NCBI RefSeq assembly: GCF_007018965.1
Contig: NZ_VJYZ01000005.1
Coordinates: 248,001-312,000 of the forward strand
Length of the DNA stretch: 64,000 nt
Direction of reading: 5' to 3'
DNA from: Paracoccus marinus
Lineage (GTDB): Bacteria > Pseudomonadota > Alphaproteobacteria > Rhodobacterales > Rhodobacteraceae
The notes under the pieces were generated by a model that worked only from the letters and a program-made list of their open reading frames with translations, was not told the DNA's origin and ran no database searches. The translations under genes and the position numbers were made by a program. Below, piece after piece: positions 1 through 8,910 of this stretch; position 1 is the stretch's first letter; every line of letters starts with the position of its first letter.

Positions 1-1
1 C

Positions 2-316
2 GGCTTTGGCCGCCCCGGCCCCCCGGGCGAGGACCTGCCGCCCGTCGCAGCCGAGGATTTCGCGCGGGGTCCCGCGCCGGGCGCGCCCGCGGGCATCTAC
101 GTTGCAGGCGAACGGCGGGCGGCGCTGAACGCGGGCGGGCCAATGGCGATCGCCACCTGGCCCGGCGCGACGGTCGAGACGGCGGGCCGCGCGGCCGGCA
201 CCGACCTGCGCGGCTGGTTGCTGGCGCTTGCGGCGGCGGTGCTGGCGCTTGACGCCGTCGCGTCGGGGACGCTGGCCGGCCGCCGTGGCGCGCGGCCCCA
301 ACGGGTGGCCGCATGA
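2..316 (+). CDS. C-terminal end of a BatA/DUF4159-family membrane protein (5' truncated by the window)
   Basis: The open frame enters from the left edge and ends at the TGA at 314-316. About 104 residues are visible, ending in one strong hydrophobic helix (LRGWLLALAAAVLALDAVAS) followed by a basic tail, which fits a membrane anchor at the end of a BatA-type protein. In related Rhodobacteraceae I recall this part continuing directly into the DUF4159 domain. Here it stops, and the DUF4159 part is a separate gene that overlaps it by four bases (ATGA). The N-terminal part lies outside the window. The family call is inferred from the following genes and is moderately certain. Confidence 0.6.
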   Translation, partial: GFGRPGPPGEDLPPVAAEDFARGPAPGAPAGIYVAGERRAALNAGGPMAIATWPGATVETAGRAAGTDLRGWLLALAAAVLALDAVASGTLAGRRGARPQRVAA

Positions 317-1209
317 TCGGCCGCATGTTTTCCGCCGCCCTGGCCGCTTTCCTTATGGCCCTGCCCGCCGCCGCGCAGGACACGCCGCCGGGCGATCCGG
401 CGCCGCAGCTTGCCGCCGCCGCGCGGCAGGTGGCGCTCGCCCACGTGCTGACCGGCGACCCCGAGGTGGACGAGGCCGCGCGGCAGGGTCTGGACGGGCT
501 GTCGCTGGAACTGACGCTGCGCACCACGGTCGAGCCGGGGCCGCCTTTGGGGATCGACGTCGATCAGGACGACCTCTCGCTGCTGACCTTTCTCTACTGG
601 CCGGTGACGCCGGACCAGCCGGCCCCGTCGCCGCAGGCCTATGCGCGGCTGAACCGCTTCCTTCGCTCGGGCGGGGTGATCCTGTTCGACACCCGTGACG
701 GCGACGTCGCCATGGCGGGTGGGCCGGGATCGGGCGCCGACCTGCAGCGGCTCGCCGCGCCGCTGGACATCCCGCCGCTCGCGCCGGTACCAGAGGACCA
801 CGTGCTGACCCGCAGCTTCTACCTGCTGCAGGACTTTCCCGGCCGCTGGCAGGGCAACCCGCTGTGGGTCGAGGCGTCCGCGCCGTCCGGGGACACGCCC
901 CCCGCCGCCGGGTTCCGCACCCGCAACGACGGCGTCTCGCCGGTCGTGATCGGCGCGAACGACTGGGCGGAGGCATGGGCCATCGACGAACGCGGGCTGC
1001 CCACCCATCAGGTCGGACGCGGGATCGAGGGTGAACGGCAACGCGAGCTGGCGCTGAGGTTCGGCATCAACTTGATCATGTATGTCCTGACGGGCAATTA
1101 CAAATCAGATCAGGTCCATGTTCCGGCTCTGCTCGACCGCCTGGGACGGGCCGAGGCTGATGCGTTTGCGGACGATCGCTTCGACGATCGATGGGACGAC
1201 CGCCCATGA
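313..1209 (+). CDS. DUF4159 domain protein, exported
   Basis: This 298-residue protein begins with a clear signal peptide (basic start, hydrophobic stretch to about residue 20, AAAQ cleavage region). The body has the DUF4159 hallmarks: LYWPVTPDQP, the SPQAYARLN segment, then a GGVILFDTRDGD strand that resembles a degraded glutamine-amidotransferase-like fold. Its start overlaps the upstream stop (ATGA), and its own stop overlaps the next start in the same way, so the three genes are probably translationally coupled. DUF4159 proteins sit in MoxR/DUF58/BatA operons of unproven function, possibly in envelope stress or chaperone-like roles. The unusual point is that the domain is a free-standing exported protein. 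Confidence 0.75.
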   Translation: MIGRMFSAALAAFLMALPAAAQDTPPGDPAPQLAAAARQVALAHVLTGDPEVDEAARQGLDGLSLELTLRTTVEPGPPLGIDVDQDDLSLLTFLYWPVTPDQPAPSPQAYARLNRFLRSGGVILFDTRDGDVAMAGGPGSGADLQRLAAPLDIPPLAPVPEDHVLTRSFYLLQDFPGRWQGNPLWVEASAPSGDTPPAAGFRTRNDGVSPVVIGANDWAEAWAIDERGLPTHQVGRGIEGERQRELALRFGINLIMYVLTGNYKSDQVHVPALLDRLGRAEADAFADDRFDDRWDDRP

Positions 1210-3320
1210 CGGGACTGCACTTCGATCCCGCACTTCCCTGGCCGCTGATCGCCGGCGTCGCCGCGCTGGCGCTGCTGGCGGCGGCATGGGCGCTGTGGCG
1301 GGGCCTGCCGGGCTGGGGGCTGCGCGGGCTTGCCGGCCTTGCCGCGGCGTTCGCGCTGGCCGGGCCGGTGATCGAGCGCGGGGTGCGGCAGTCCCTGTCC
1401 GACATCGTGATCCTGATCGATGACCGCAGCGCCAGCCAAGGCCTGCCCGGACGCGGCGCGCAGGCCGACGCGGCGGTGGCGCAGCTGTCGGCGCAGCTTT
1501 CCGCCCTGCCCGGGGTCGAACTGCGCCGGGTGACGGTCGGGGACGACCCGGATGGCACGCTGCTGGGCACCGCAATGACCCGGGCGCTCGCGGCCGAACC
1601 CGAGGCGCGGGTCGCGGGCGTGATTGCCGTCACCGACGGACAGGCCGCGGACGCCGCGATGGTGCCCGCATCTGCGCCCGCGCCGGTCCATGTCCTGCTG
1701 ACGGGCCAGCCCGCCGACTGGGACCGCCGCCTGGTCGTCGAGGAAGCGCCCGCCTTCGGGCTGATCGGCCACACCGCGACGATCCGGGTGTCCGTGCAGG
1801 ATCAGGGCGCGGTGCCGCCCGAAATGGCCGCAAGCGCCGCGACCCTGCGGGTCCGGGTGGACGGTGAGGACGAGCAGGTGGTGGCGCTGCCCCGGGGCGT
1901 GCCGCTGGACCTGCCGGTCGAGGTGGCGCATGCGGGGCAGAACGTCGTGTTGCTGCGGCTGGACCCGCCCGAGGGCGGACCTGTGCAGCTTACCGACCGG
2001 AACGACGCCGCCGCGATCCAGATCGAGGGCGTGCGCGACCGCCTGCGCGTGCTCCTGGTGTCGGGCGAGCCGCATCCGGGTGAAAGAACCTGGCGCAACT
2101 TGCTGAAATCCGATGCGAACGTGGACCTTGTCCACTTCACCATCCTGCGCCCGCCGGACAAGTCGGACGGGGTTCCGGTGGACGAGATGGCGCTGATCGC
2201 CTTTCCGACCCGCGAGCTGTTCGAGGACCGGATCGGCGACTTCGACCTGATCATCTTCGACCGCTACAAGGTGCGCGGCATCCTTCCGCCGCAGTACTAT
2301 GAAAACATCCGCCGCTATGTCGAGGAAGGCGGCGCGCTGCTGGTCTCGGCCGGGCCGGAGATCGCGAGCGTCGAAAGCCTGAACCTGTCGCCCTTGGGCG
2401 AGATCGTGCCCGGCCGTCCCACGGGCCGCGTGATCGAGGAGGCGTTCACGCCCCTGCTGACCGATGCAGGCCGCCGCCACCCCGTGACCGCGGGCCTGCC
2501 CGGCGCCCCGGCCCCCGACGCCCCCCCCGACACCCGCCCGAGCTGGGGGCGCTGGCTGCAGCGGGGCCAGATCATCCCGAAGCCCGGCGCCGAGGTGGTG
2601 ATGAGCGCGGGCGACAACGCGCCGCTCATGGTGCTTGACCGCGTGGGCGAGGGGCGGGTCGCGCTTCTCGCGTCGGACCAGGTGTGGCTGTGGGGCCGGG
2701 GCTTCGAGGGCGGGGGGCCGCAGCTCGAACTGCTGCGGCGGATGGCGCACTGGTCCATGAAGGAACCCGAGCTCGAGGAAGAGGCGCTGCTGGCGCAGAT
2801 CGGCCGCGACCTGTCGCTGACGGTGACGCGCCGCACGATGAAGGACGCGGCCGGGCCGGTCCGCATCACCGGGCCTGACGGCGCGGTGGTGGACCTTGCG
2901 CTGGAACCGGACGGCCCCGGGCGCTTTGCCGCCCGCTGGCAGGCGCCCGCGCCGGGGCTTTATACGCTGGCGGACGGCGATCTGACCCGCCTCGTGGCGC
3001 TGGGACCGGCCGCGCCGCGCGAGTTCGAACAGACCGTCGCCACGGGAAGCTTGCTGGCGCCGCTGGCGGACGCCACCGGCGGGGCTGTCATCCCGCTTTC
3101 GGATGGCGTCCCGGACGTGCGGATCGCCCGCAGCGCGCGCTCGGCCCACGGGCAGGGCGTGGTCGGCGACTGGATCGGGATCACGCCGCGCGAGGCGGCG
3201 CAGGTGTCGGGCCTGTCGCGCCGCCCGATCCTGCCCGATTGGGCGTGGCTCGTCCTGATCGCGGGCCTCGCGGTCGCCGGATGGCTGCTGGAAGGCGGCC
3301 GGTTGAGGAGAAGCCGATGA
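1206..3320 (+). CDS. Membrane protein with amidotransferase-like/VWA-like lumenal region
   Basis: This is a 704-residue protein. I chose the ATG at 1206, which overlaps the previous stop, over an in-frame ATG 15 bases upstream. Two hydrophobic helices lie at about residues 11-32 and 38-57, and a final one near the C-terminus (WAWLVLIAGLAVAGWLL) precedes a basic tail. Between them is a large soluble region. It has a VWA-like strand (DIVILIDDRS, about 66-75) and a class I amidotransferase-like segment (LRVLLVSGEPHPGERTW; later FDLIIFDRYKVRG and GGALLVSAGPE), with no convincing catalytic Cys. It is the usual partner of DUF4159/BatA proteins. The substrate is unknown. Confidence 0.7.
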   Translation: MTGLHFDPALPWPLIAGVAALALLAAAWALWRGLPGWGLRGLAGLAAAFALAGPVIERGVRQSLSDIVILIDDRSASQGLPGRGAQADAAVAQLSAQLSALPGVELRRVTVGDDPDGTLLGTAMTRALAAEPEARVAGVIAVTDGQAADAAMVPASAPAPVHVLLTGQPADWDRRLVVEEAPAFGLIGHTATIRVSVQDQGAVPPEMAASAATLRVRVDGEDEQVVALPRGVPLDLPVEVAHAGQNVVLLRLDPPEGGPVQLTDRNDAAAIQIEGVRDRLRVLLVSGEPHPGERTWRNLLKSDANVDLVHFTILRPPDKSDGVPVDEMALIAFPTRELFEDRIGDFDLIIFDRYKVRGILPPQYYENIRRYVEEGGALLVSAGPEIASVESLNLSPLGEIVPGRPTGRVIEEAFTPLLTDAGRRHPVTAGLPGAPAPDAPPDTRPSWGRWLQRGQIIPKPGAEVVMSAGDNAPLMVLDRVGEGRVALLASDQVWLWGRGFEGGGPQLELLRRMAHWSMKEPELEEEALLAQIGRDLSLTVTRRTMKDAAGPVRITGPDGAVVDLALEPDGPGRFAARWQAPAPGLYTLADGDLTRLVALGPAAPREFEQTVATGSLLAPLADATGGAVIPLSDGVPDVRIARSARSAHGQGVVGDWIGITPREAAQVSGLSRRPILPDWAWLVLIAGLAVAGWLLEGGRLRRSR

Positions 3321-4795
3321 AGATCGACCGCCGCGTTTTCCTGGGGCACGCATCAGCGGCGGCCGCGCTGGCGATGATCGCGCCCGCAGCCCGCGCGCAG
3401 ACCGCGCCCGGCGGCCTTGCGCCGCTGACCAGCGCCGCGCCCGTGCGCCGTCCGGCCCCGCCGGTTTCCGACCTGATCGACGCCGCGCGGCTGAACGCTC
3501 TGGTCAGCTTTGCGGCGCTGGCCCCCGACGGCCGGATCGTCGAGGCGCGCGACGCGGACCTGCCGCTGCCGCCCGCCAGCACGCTCAAGACCGTGACGGC
3601 GCTTTACGCGCTGGACCGGCTGGGCCACGCGCACCGCTTCCGCACCCGCGTGCTGCTGGACGGCGATACGCTGATCCTCGCGGGCGGGGGCGATCCGGTG
3701 CTGGACAGCGACGCGCTAACGGTGCTTGCCACCGAGGTGGCGGCGGCGATGGCGGGGCGGCCCGTCGCGCGCTTCGTCGTCTGGGGCGGCGCGCTGCCGC
3801 AGATCACGGAAATCGCGCCGCCGCAGGCCGATCACCTGGCCTACAACCCGTCGCTGTCGGGCATGATCCTGAACTTCAACCGTGTCCTGCTGGACTGGCG
3901 CGGCGGGCAATCGGGGCCGCGCCTGTCGCTGACCGCGCGGGGCGAGGACGTGGCGCCGCAGGCCTATAGCGTGCGGATCGCCGTCGCCGACCGTGCCGCG
4001 CCGCTGCTTGCCTATGACGGCGACCGGCAGACCGAAAGCTGGACCATCGCCGCCCGCACGATGGGCAAGTCGGGAAGCTGGTGGCTGCCGGTGCGGCGGC
4101 CGGAGCTTTACGCGGGCGACGTGTTCCAGACCCTCGCGCGGGCCAAGGGACTGGTCCTGCCCGCGCCCGAGGTGGGCTACGCGGCGCCCTCCGGGGCCGA
4201 GATCGCGGGCCATGACAGCCCGCCCTTGCGCGACATCCTGCGCGACATGCTGCATTATTCGACGAACCTCACCGCCGAGGCGGTTGGACTGGCGGCAAGC
4301 GGCGCGGCGGATCAGGCGGCGTCGGGACAGGCCATGGCCGACTGGCTGCGCGGACAGGGGATCGCGGGCGAGGTGGCGTTCGCCGATCACTCGGGCCTGT
4401 CGCCCGACAGCCGGATCAGCGCGCTGACGCTAGCGCGCGCGCTGGCAGCACCTGTCGCGCGGGACCGGCTGGAGGAGCTGCTCAAGACCGATCCCTTGGC
4501 CGAGGCGCTGGGGGCCGAGGCGCGCGGGTCGGGTGTGCGGGGCAAGACCGGCACGCTCAACTTCGTGTCGAACCTTGCGGGCTACGGGCCGGGCGGGATC
4601 GTGTTCGCGGTTCTGACGGCGGATGCGGCACGCTTGGCGGCGACGGCGGGCGAGGACCTGCCGGATGGCGTCCTGGGCTGGACGACCCGGTCGAAGCGGT
4701 TGCAACGCAAGCTGGTCGAGCGGTTCGGGCAGCTGTCGGGCGATACGAACCGGCACGCGACCCTGGCCGAAATCATGGCCGATCCAAGGGGTTAA
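3317..4795 (+). CDS. dacB: D-alanyl-D-alanine carboxypeptidase/endopeptidase (PBP4, peptidase S13)
   Basis: This 492-residue periplasmic penicillin-binding protein trims or cleaves D-Ala cross-links in peptidoglycan. The three S13 active-site motifs are visible: STLK (Ser88, Lys91), STN (in HYSTNLTAEA) and KTG (in GVRGKTGTLN). The N-terminus MKIDRRVFLG followed by a hydrophobic stretch and an AxA site looks like a twin-arginine (Tat) signal, which is unusual for this family. The start overlaps the previous stop (ATGA), making it the last gene of the BatA/DUF4159-type operon. The link to that operon suggests an envelope function for the whole cluster. Confidence 0.9.
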   Translation: MKIDRRVFLGHASAAAALAMIAPAARAQTAPGGLAPLTSAAPVRRPAPPVSDLIDAARLNALVSFAALAPDGRIVEARDADLPLPPASTLKTVTALYALDRLGHAHRFRTRVLLDGDTLILAGGGDPVLDSDALTVLATEVAAAMAGRPVARFVVWGGALPQITEIAPPQADHLAYNPSLSGMILNFNRVLLDWRGGQSGPRLSLTARGEDVAPQAYSVRIAVADRAAPLLAYDGDRQTESWTIAARTMGKSGSWWLPVRRPELYAGDVFQTLARAKGLVLPAPEVGYAAPSGAEIAGHDSPPLRDILRDMLHYSTNLTAEAVGLAASGAADQAASGQAMADWLRGQGIAGEVAFADHSGLSPDSRISALTLARALAAPVARDRLEELLKTDPLAEALGAEARGSGVRGKTGTLNFVSNLAGYGPGGIVFAVLTADAARLAATAGEDLPDGVLGWTTRSKRLQRKLVERFGQLSGDTNRHATLAEIMADPRG

Positions 4796-4823
4796 TCGGA
4801 AAGCTCCGAAACCGGATCAGCTG

Positions 4824-5246
4824 TCAAAGCACCCGGTGCCGGGTCACGGCCGACAACTCGATCGCGGCGGCGTGCAGGCGGTCGATGTCGAGCTGTTCGC
4901 GGATCTCGGACAGCATCTGCCATTCGCCTTCGCCCAGCCGCCCGTCCGCCGCCGCGACGTCGCAGGCAAGCGCATAGGCCGTGTCGAACAGACGTTCCGG
5001 CACCGCCTTGCGGATCAGTCCGAACAGGGTGTCCAGCCCGTCCTCGTCCTCGAACAGCGAGAACACGGTCTGGGCCACGGCGCGGACCCGTCCGGCGTCG
5101 TAGGTTCCGAAGATGGGCGTGTGGTTCACCATCCTGTCGATCGCCAGCAGCTCCGACGTCCGCATCGCCTCGTCCGAGACGGAGACCGCGACCATGACCG
5201 CGACCAGCGCGTCGCAAGCGGAAAAAGAGGGCAGATCGATTGGCAT
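4824..5246 (-). CDS. TerB-like (tellurite resistance family) protein
   Basis: This is a 140-residue, helix-rich acidic protein. It has the repeating pattern of the TerB-like fold: an N-terminal helix pair ([16 protein letters not shown]), then [12 protein letters not shown] and a central [16 protein letters not shown] segment. That last motif, Asp-Gly-x-Leu followed by Glu, is typical of the metal-binding acidic loop in TerB proteins. It is transcribed away from lysK, from a shared 77-base gap. Such single TerB genes are common in Rhodobacterales and need not confer tellurite resistance. The real role is unknown. Confidence 0.75.
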   Translation of the reverse strand: MPIDLPSFSACDALVAVMVAVSVSDEAMRTSELLAIDRMVNHTPIFGTYDAGRVRAVAQTVFSLFEDEDGLDTLFGLIRKAVPERLFDTAYALACDVAAADGRLGEGEWQMLSEIREQLDIDRLHAAAIELSAVTRHRVL

Positions 5247-5267
5247 GCGGCAGGGGTCCGGGTGTTG

Positions 5268-5296
5268 TTGACGTGGCGGTCGGGCGCCGATACGGC
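5268..5296 (+). promoter_or_regulatory. Candidate sigma-70 promoter for lysK
   Basis: TTGACG (5268-5273) and TACGGC (5291-5296) are separated by exactly 17 bases. They lie 28 bases before the lysK start, in the divergent gap with the TerB-like gene. The -35 matches 5 of 6 consensus bases; the -10 is poor. This is a prediction by inspection only. Confidence 0.35.
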
Positions 5297-5323
5297 ACTC
5301 TGCGAACGAACGGAGAAACGCCG

Positions 5324-6904
5324 ATGACTACCCTGCGCGATGCCGCGATGAATTCCAAGGCCTGGCCCTTCGAAGAAGCGCGCCGGGTGCTGAAACGTTA
5401 CGCGGGCAAGGACCCGGCCAAGGGCTACGTCCTGTTCGAGACCGGCTACGGCCCCTCGGGCCTGCCGCACCTGGGCACCTTTGGGGAGGTCGCGCGGACC
5501 ACGATGATCCGTCGCGCTTTCGAGCTTATCAGCGATATCCCTACGCGGCTGTTCTGTTTTTCCGACGATCTGGACGGCATGCGGAAGGTGCCCGACAACG
5601 TCCCGCAGCCCGAGTTGCTGCGCGAGAACCTGCAAAAGCCGCTGACGAGCGTGCCCGACCCGTTCGGCGAATGTCCGAGCTTCGGCGATCACAACAACGC
5701 CATGCTGCGCCGCTTTCTCGACACCTTCGGGTTCGAGTACGAGTTCATCAGCGCCACCGACTTCTACCGCTCGGGCCGGTTCGACGAGACGCTGCTGCGC
5801 GCCGCCGAACGCTACGATGCGATCATGGAGATCATGCTCGCGTCCTTGCGCGAGGAACGCCAGCAGACCTATTCCTGCTTCCTGCCGATCCACCCGGAAA
5901 CCGGGCGGGTGCTGTATGTTCCGATCAAGCACGTCGATGCGGCCAAGGGCGAGATCACCTTCGACGACGAGACGGGGCGCGAATGGACGCTGCCGGTCAC
6001 CGGCGGCAACGTGAAGCTGCAGTGGAAGCCCGATTTCGGCGCCCGCTGGGCCGCGCTCGACGTCGATTTCGAGATGTACGGCAAGGACCATTCGACGAAC
6101 ACGCCGATCTATGACGGGATCTGCGCGGCGCTCGGCGGGCGGCCGCCGGAGCATTTCACCTATGAGCTGTTCCTGGACGAGCAGGGGCAGAAGATCAGCA
6201 AATCAAAGGGCAACGGGCTTTCCATCGACGAATGGCTGACCTATGCGGCCACCGAAAGCCTGTCCTACTTCATGTATCAGAAGCCCAAGACGGCCAAGCG
6301 GATGCATTTCGACGTGATCCCGAAAGCGGTGGACGAATACCATCAGCAGCTTCGCGCCTTCGGTGGCCAGACGCCGGACCAGCAGCTGAACAACCCGGTC
6401 TGGCACATCCACGGCGGCGACGTGCCCGCGTCGAACATGGTGGTGCCGTTCCAGATGCTGCTGAACCTCGCCTCGGTCGCAGGTGCGAAGGACAAGGCCG
6501 GGCTGTGGGGGTTCATCCGCCGCTACGCGCCCGATGCGAGCCCGGAAACGCACCCTGACCTTGATGACGCGGCGGGGTTCGCACTGAAATATTACAACGA
6601 CTTCGTGGCACCTTCTCGACGGTTTCGAGCGCCGACCGACAAGGAACGCGCGGCGTTGCAGGACCTCGCCGGCCGCCTTGCCGCGTGGGACCAGCCGGCC
6701 GACGCCGAGGCGCTGCAGACGATGGTCTTCGCGGTCGGGACCGAACACGGGTTCGAGCCGCTGCGCGACTGGTTCCAGGCGCTCTACCAGGTCCTGCTGG
6801 GCGCCGATCAGGGGCCGCGCTTCGGCGGCTTCATCGCGCTTTACGGCGTCGATGAAACCCGCGCGCTGATCGGGCGCGCCCTGGCGGGCGAGCTTGCCGC
6901 CTGA
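5324..6904 (+). CDS. lysK: Lysine--tRNA ligase, class I
   Basis: This 526-residue cytoplasmic enzyme charges tRNA-Lys. It is the class I (archaeal-type) form found in many alphaproteobacteria instead of the usual class II enzyme. The class I signatures are present: a HIGH-like motif in [13 protein letters not shown] and a KMSKS-like [10 protein letters not shown] chose the ATG at 5324, which starts MTTLRDAA and is preceded by GGAGAAA, over a longer in-frame reading that would run back into the promoter. The stop overlaps the trmJ start (TGATG), so the two are probably co-transcribed. Confidence 0.93.
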   Translation: MTTLRDAAMNSKAWPFEEARRVLKRYAGKDPAKGYVLFETGYGPSGLPHLGTFGEVARTTMIRRAFELISDIPTRLFCFSDDLDGMRKVPDNVPQPELLRENLQKPLTSVPDPFGECPSFGDHNNAMLRRFLDTFGFEYEFISATDFYRSGRFDETLLRAAERYDAIMEIMLASLREERQQTYSCFLPIHPETGRVLYVPIKHVDAAKGEITFDDETGREWTLPVTGGNVKLQWKPDFGARWAALDVDFEMYGKDHSTNTPIYDGICAALGGRPPEHFTYELFLDEQGQKISKSKGNGLSIDEWLTYAATESLSYFMYQKPKTAKRMHFDVIPKAVDEYHQQLRAFGGQTPDQQLNNPVWHIHGGDVPASNMVVPFQMLLNLASVAGAKDKAGLWGFIRRYAPDASPETHPDLDDAAGFALKYYNDFVAPSRRFRAPTDKERAALQDLAGRLAAWDQPADAEALQTMVFAVGTEHGFEPLRDWFQALYQVLLGADQGPRFGGFIALYGVDETRALIGRALAGELAA

Positions 6905-7701
6905 TGGCAGACGACCGCCTGCCGCAGCCTGCCGTGATCCTCGTCCGTCCGCAGATGGGCGAGAACATCGGCGCGGCCGCGCGCGCGATGCTGAACTTTG
7001 CCCTGACCGACCTGCGGCTTGTGGCGCCGCGCGACGGCTGGCCGAACCCGCGCGCGGTCGCAATGGCGTCGGGCGCGGCGGGGCAGGTGCTGGACCGCGC
7101 CCGCGTCTTTCCGACGCTGGCCGAGGCGATGGCCGATGTCGATTTCGCCTTTGCCACCACGGCGCGGGGGCGCGAGCTGACCAAGCCCGTCCACACGCCC
7201 GCAACCGCCATGGCCGAGGCGCGCGGCATGTCCGCCGCCGGGCGTCGCGTCGCGCTGATCTTCGGGCCCGAACGCGCGGGGCTTGAGAACGACGACGTGG
7301 CGCGCGCGAACGCCATCGTGACCGTGCCGGTGAACCCGGACTTCCCGTCCCTGAACCTCGCCCAAGCCGTGCTGCTTCTGGGCTACGAATGGGGCCGCGA
7401 GGCGCTGCCCGCCCAGCCCGCCCCGCGCTTGCGCGTCCCCCACGGCGAGACGCCCGCCACCCGGCTTGAGATCGAGAGGCTCGCCGACCACTGGGAAGAC
7501 GGGCTGACGCGGGCGCGGTTCTTCTTTCCCGCCGACAAGGCGCCGGCGATGCGGCTGACGGTCCGCAACCTGTGGTCGCGCATGGGTCTGACGCGCGGCG
7601 ACGTGCAGATCTTTCACGGGATGCTGCGCCAGCTGACCTGGACCGGCCCCGGCAAGCCGCGCCAGGACGCGGGCGCGCAGGACCCCGCTGCGCAAGATTG
7701 A
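6904..7701 (+). CDS. trmJ: tRNA (cytidine/uridine-2'-O-)-methyltransferase TrmJ, SpoU family
   Basis: This 265-residue member of the SPOUT/SpoU superfamily methylates the ribose 2'-O at position 32 of tRNAs, using S-adenosylmethionine. The three SpoU motifs are visible: RPQMGENIGAAARAM near the start, FGPERAGLENDD in the middle, and VNPDFPSLNLAQAV, which forms the cofactor-binding knot. The C-terminal extension of about 100 residues is typical of TrmJ. It overlaps the lysK stop by one base, so it probably depends on lysK transcription. Confidence 0.88.
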   Translation: MADDRLPQPAVILVRPQMGENIGAAARAMLNFALTDLRLVAPRDGWPNPRAVAMASGAAGQVLDRARVFPTLAEAMADVDFAFATTARGRELTKPVHTPATAMAEARGMSAAGRRVALIFGPERAGLENDDVARANAIVTVPVNPDFPSLNLAQAVLLLGYEWGREALPAQPAPRLRVPHGETPATRLEIERLADHWEDGLTRARFFFPADKAPAMRLTVRNLWSRMGLTRGDVQIFHGMLRQLTWTGPGKPRQDAGAQDPAAQD

Positions 7702-7752
7702 CGTTTGCGGACGCCGGGGTCACAGTCGCGCCGCATCAGCAGGAATGACGAC

Positions 7753-8910
7753 ATGGCCAAGCGCCCCATCTTCGAGGAGGTGTCGCAAGCGACGCCTGCC
7801 CAGACCGTGCCCGCGGGCAATCTGATCGACGCGGGCGCGCGGGGCGGCCCGAACATGGCCCGGGGCGCGATCCGGGCGTGGCTCGTCGTCCTGTTCGTCA
7901 TGGTCGTGGCGATGATCGCGCTTGGCGGCGCGACGCGGCTGACCGGATCGGGGCTGTCGATCACAGAATGGAAGCCGGTCACCGGCGCGCTGCCGCCGTC
8001 GTCGGCCGCCGCCTGGGACGCGGAGTTCGCCAAGTACCAGCAGATCCCCCAGTTCAGGATCGAGAACCCGGACATGGACGTGGCCGGGTTCAAGCGCATC
8101 TACTGGTGGGAATGGTCGCACCGGCTGCTTGGGCGGCTGGTCGGGCTGGTCTGGGCGCTCGGCCTCGGGTTTTTCTGGCTGACGGGTCGGGTCGGGCCGG
8201 GCTGGACCTCGCGGCTGCTGACGCTGGGGCTGCTGGGCGGGCTGCAGGGCGCGGTCGGCTGGTGGATGGTCAGTTCGGGCCTTGGCGCGGGCATGGTCTC
8301 GGTCGCCTCGTACCGGCTGGCGGTGCATCTGGGCCTGGCCTTCGCGATCCTGGGGCTGATCGCGTGGTACGTGTTCCAGCTGGCGCGGCCTTCGGGGCAG
8401 ATCCTGCGCGCGCGCCGCGCGGGCGAGCCCAAGCTGTTTTCCATGACCACGGGCCTCATGCACCTCGCCTTCGTGCAGATCCTGCTCGGGGCGCTGGTCG
8501 CGGGCATCGACGCGGGGCGGCAGTACACCGGCTGGCCCACGATGGGCGGCGAATGGATCCCGTCCGCGATCTGGGACCCCGTGCTCGGCTGGCGCAACTT
8601 CTTCGAGAACGCGGCCACGGTGCAGTTCACCCACCGGATCGTGGGCTACCTGCTCGCGATCTTCGCGGTCGTCGTCTGGGCGCGCTCGCGCCGGTCGCCG
8701 CACCCGGTCACGCGCGGCGCCTATACCGTCATGATCGCCGCCGTCGCGCTGCAGGTGGCGCTGGGGATCGCGAACGTCCTGCACGGCGCGCCCCTGCCCG
8801 AGGCGCTGGCCCACCAGCTTGGCGCGGTCGCGCTGTTCGTGCTGGTGATCCGCGCCCGCCACCACGCCCGCTACCCGTATGAAACCAGCGTCAGGGGGAC
8901 GATCCGATGA
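7753..8910 (+). CDS. ctaA: Heme A synthase (COX15/CtaA family)
   Basis: This 385-residue integral membrane protein oxidises heme O to heme A for aa3-type cytochrome oxidase. About eight hydrophobic helices are visible, beginning with WLVVLFVMVVAMIALGGATR. Conserved family segments include LTGSGLSITEWKPVTGALPP, WWEWSHRLLGRLVG and QFTHRIVGYLLAIF, whose histidines are the expected heme ligands. I chose the ATG at 7753, with AGGAA just upstream, giving MAKRPIFEEV. The stop overlaps the next start (ATGA). Confidence 0.92.
   Translation: MAKRPIFEEVSQATPAQTVPAGNLIDAGARGGPNMARGAIRAWLVVLFVMVVAMIALGGATRLTGSGLSITEWKPVTGALPPSSAAAWDAEFAKYQQIPQFRIENPDMDVAGFKRIYWWEWSHRLLGRLVGLVWALGLGFFWLTGRVGPGWTSRLLTLGLLGGLQGAVGWWMVSSGLGAGMVSVASYRLAVHLGLAFAILGLIAWYVFQLARPSGQILRARRAGEPKLFSMTTGLMHLAFVQILLGALVAGIDAGRQYTGWPTMGGEWIPSAIWDPVLGWRNFFENAATVQFTHRIVGYLLAIFAVVVWARSRRSPHPVTRGAYTVMIAAVALQVALGIANVLHGAPLPEALAHQLGAVALFVLVIRARHHARYPYETSVRGTIR

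Noticed and set aside
5126..6154. 342-codon open frame antisense to lysK
   Set aside because: It overlaps lysK, the promoter gap and the TerB-like gene, and has no recognisable domain.
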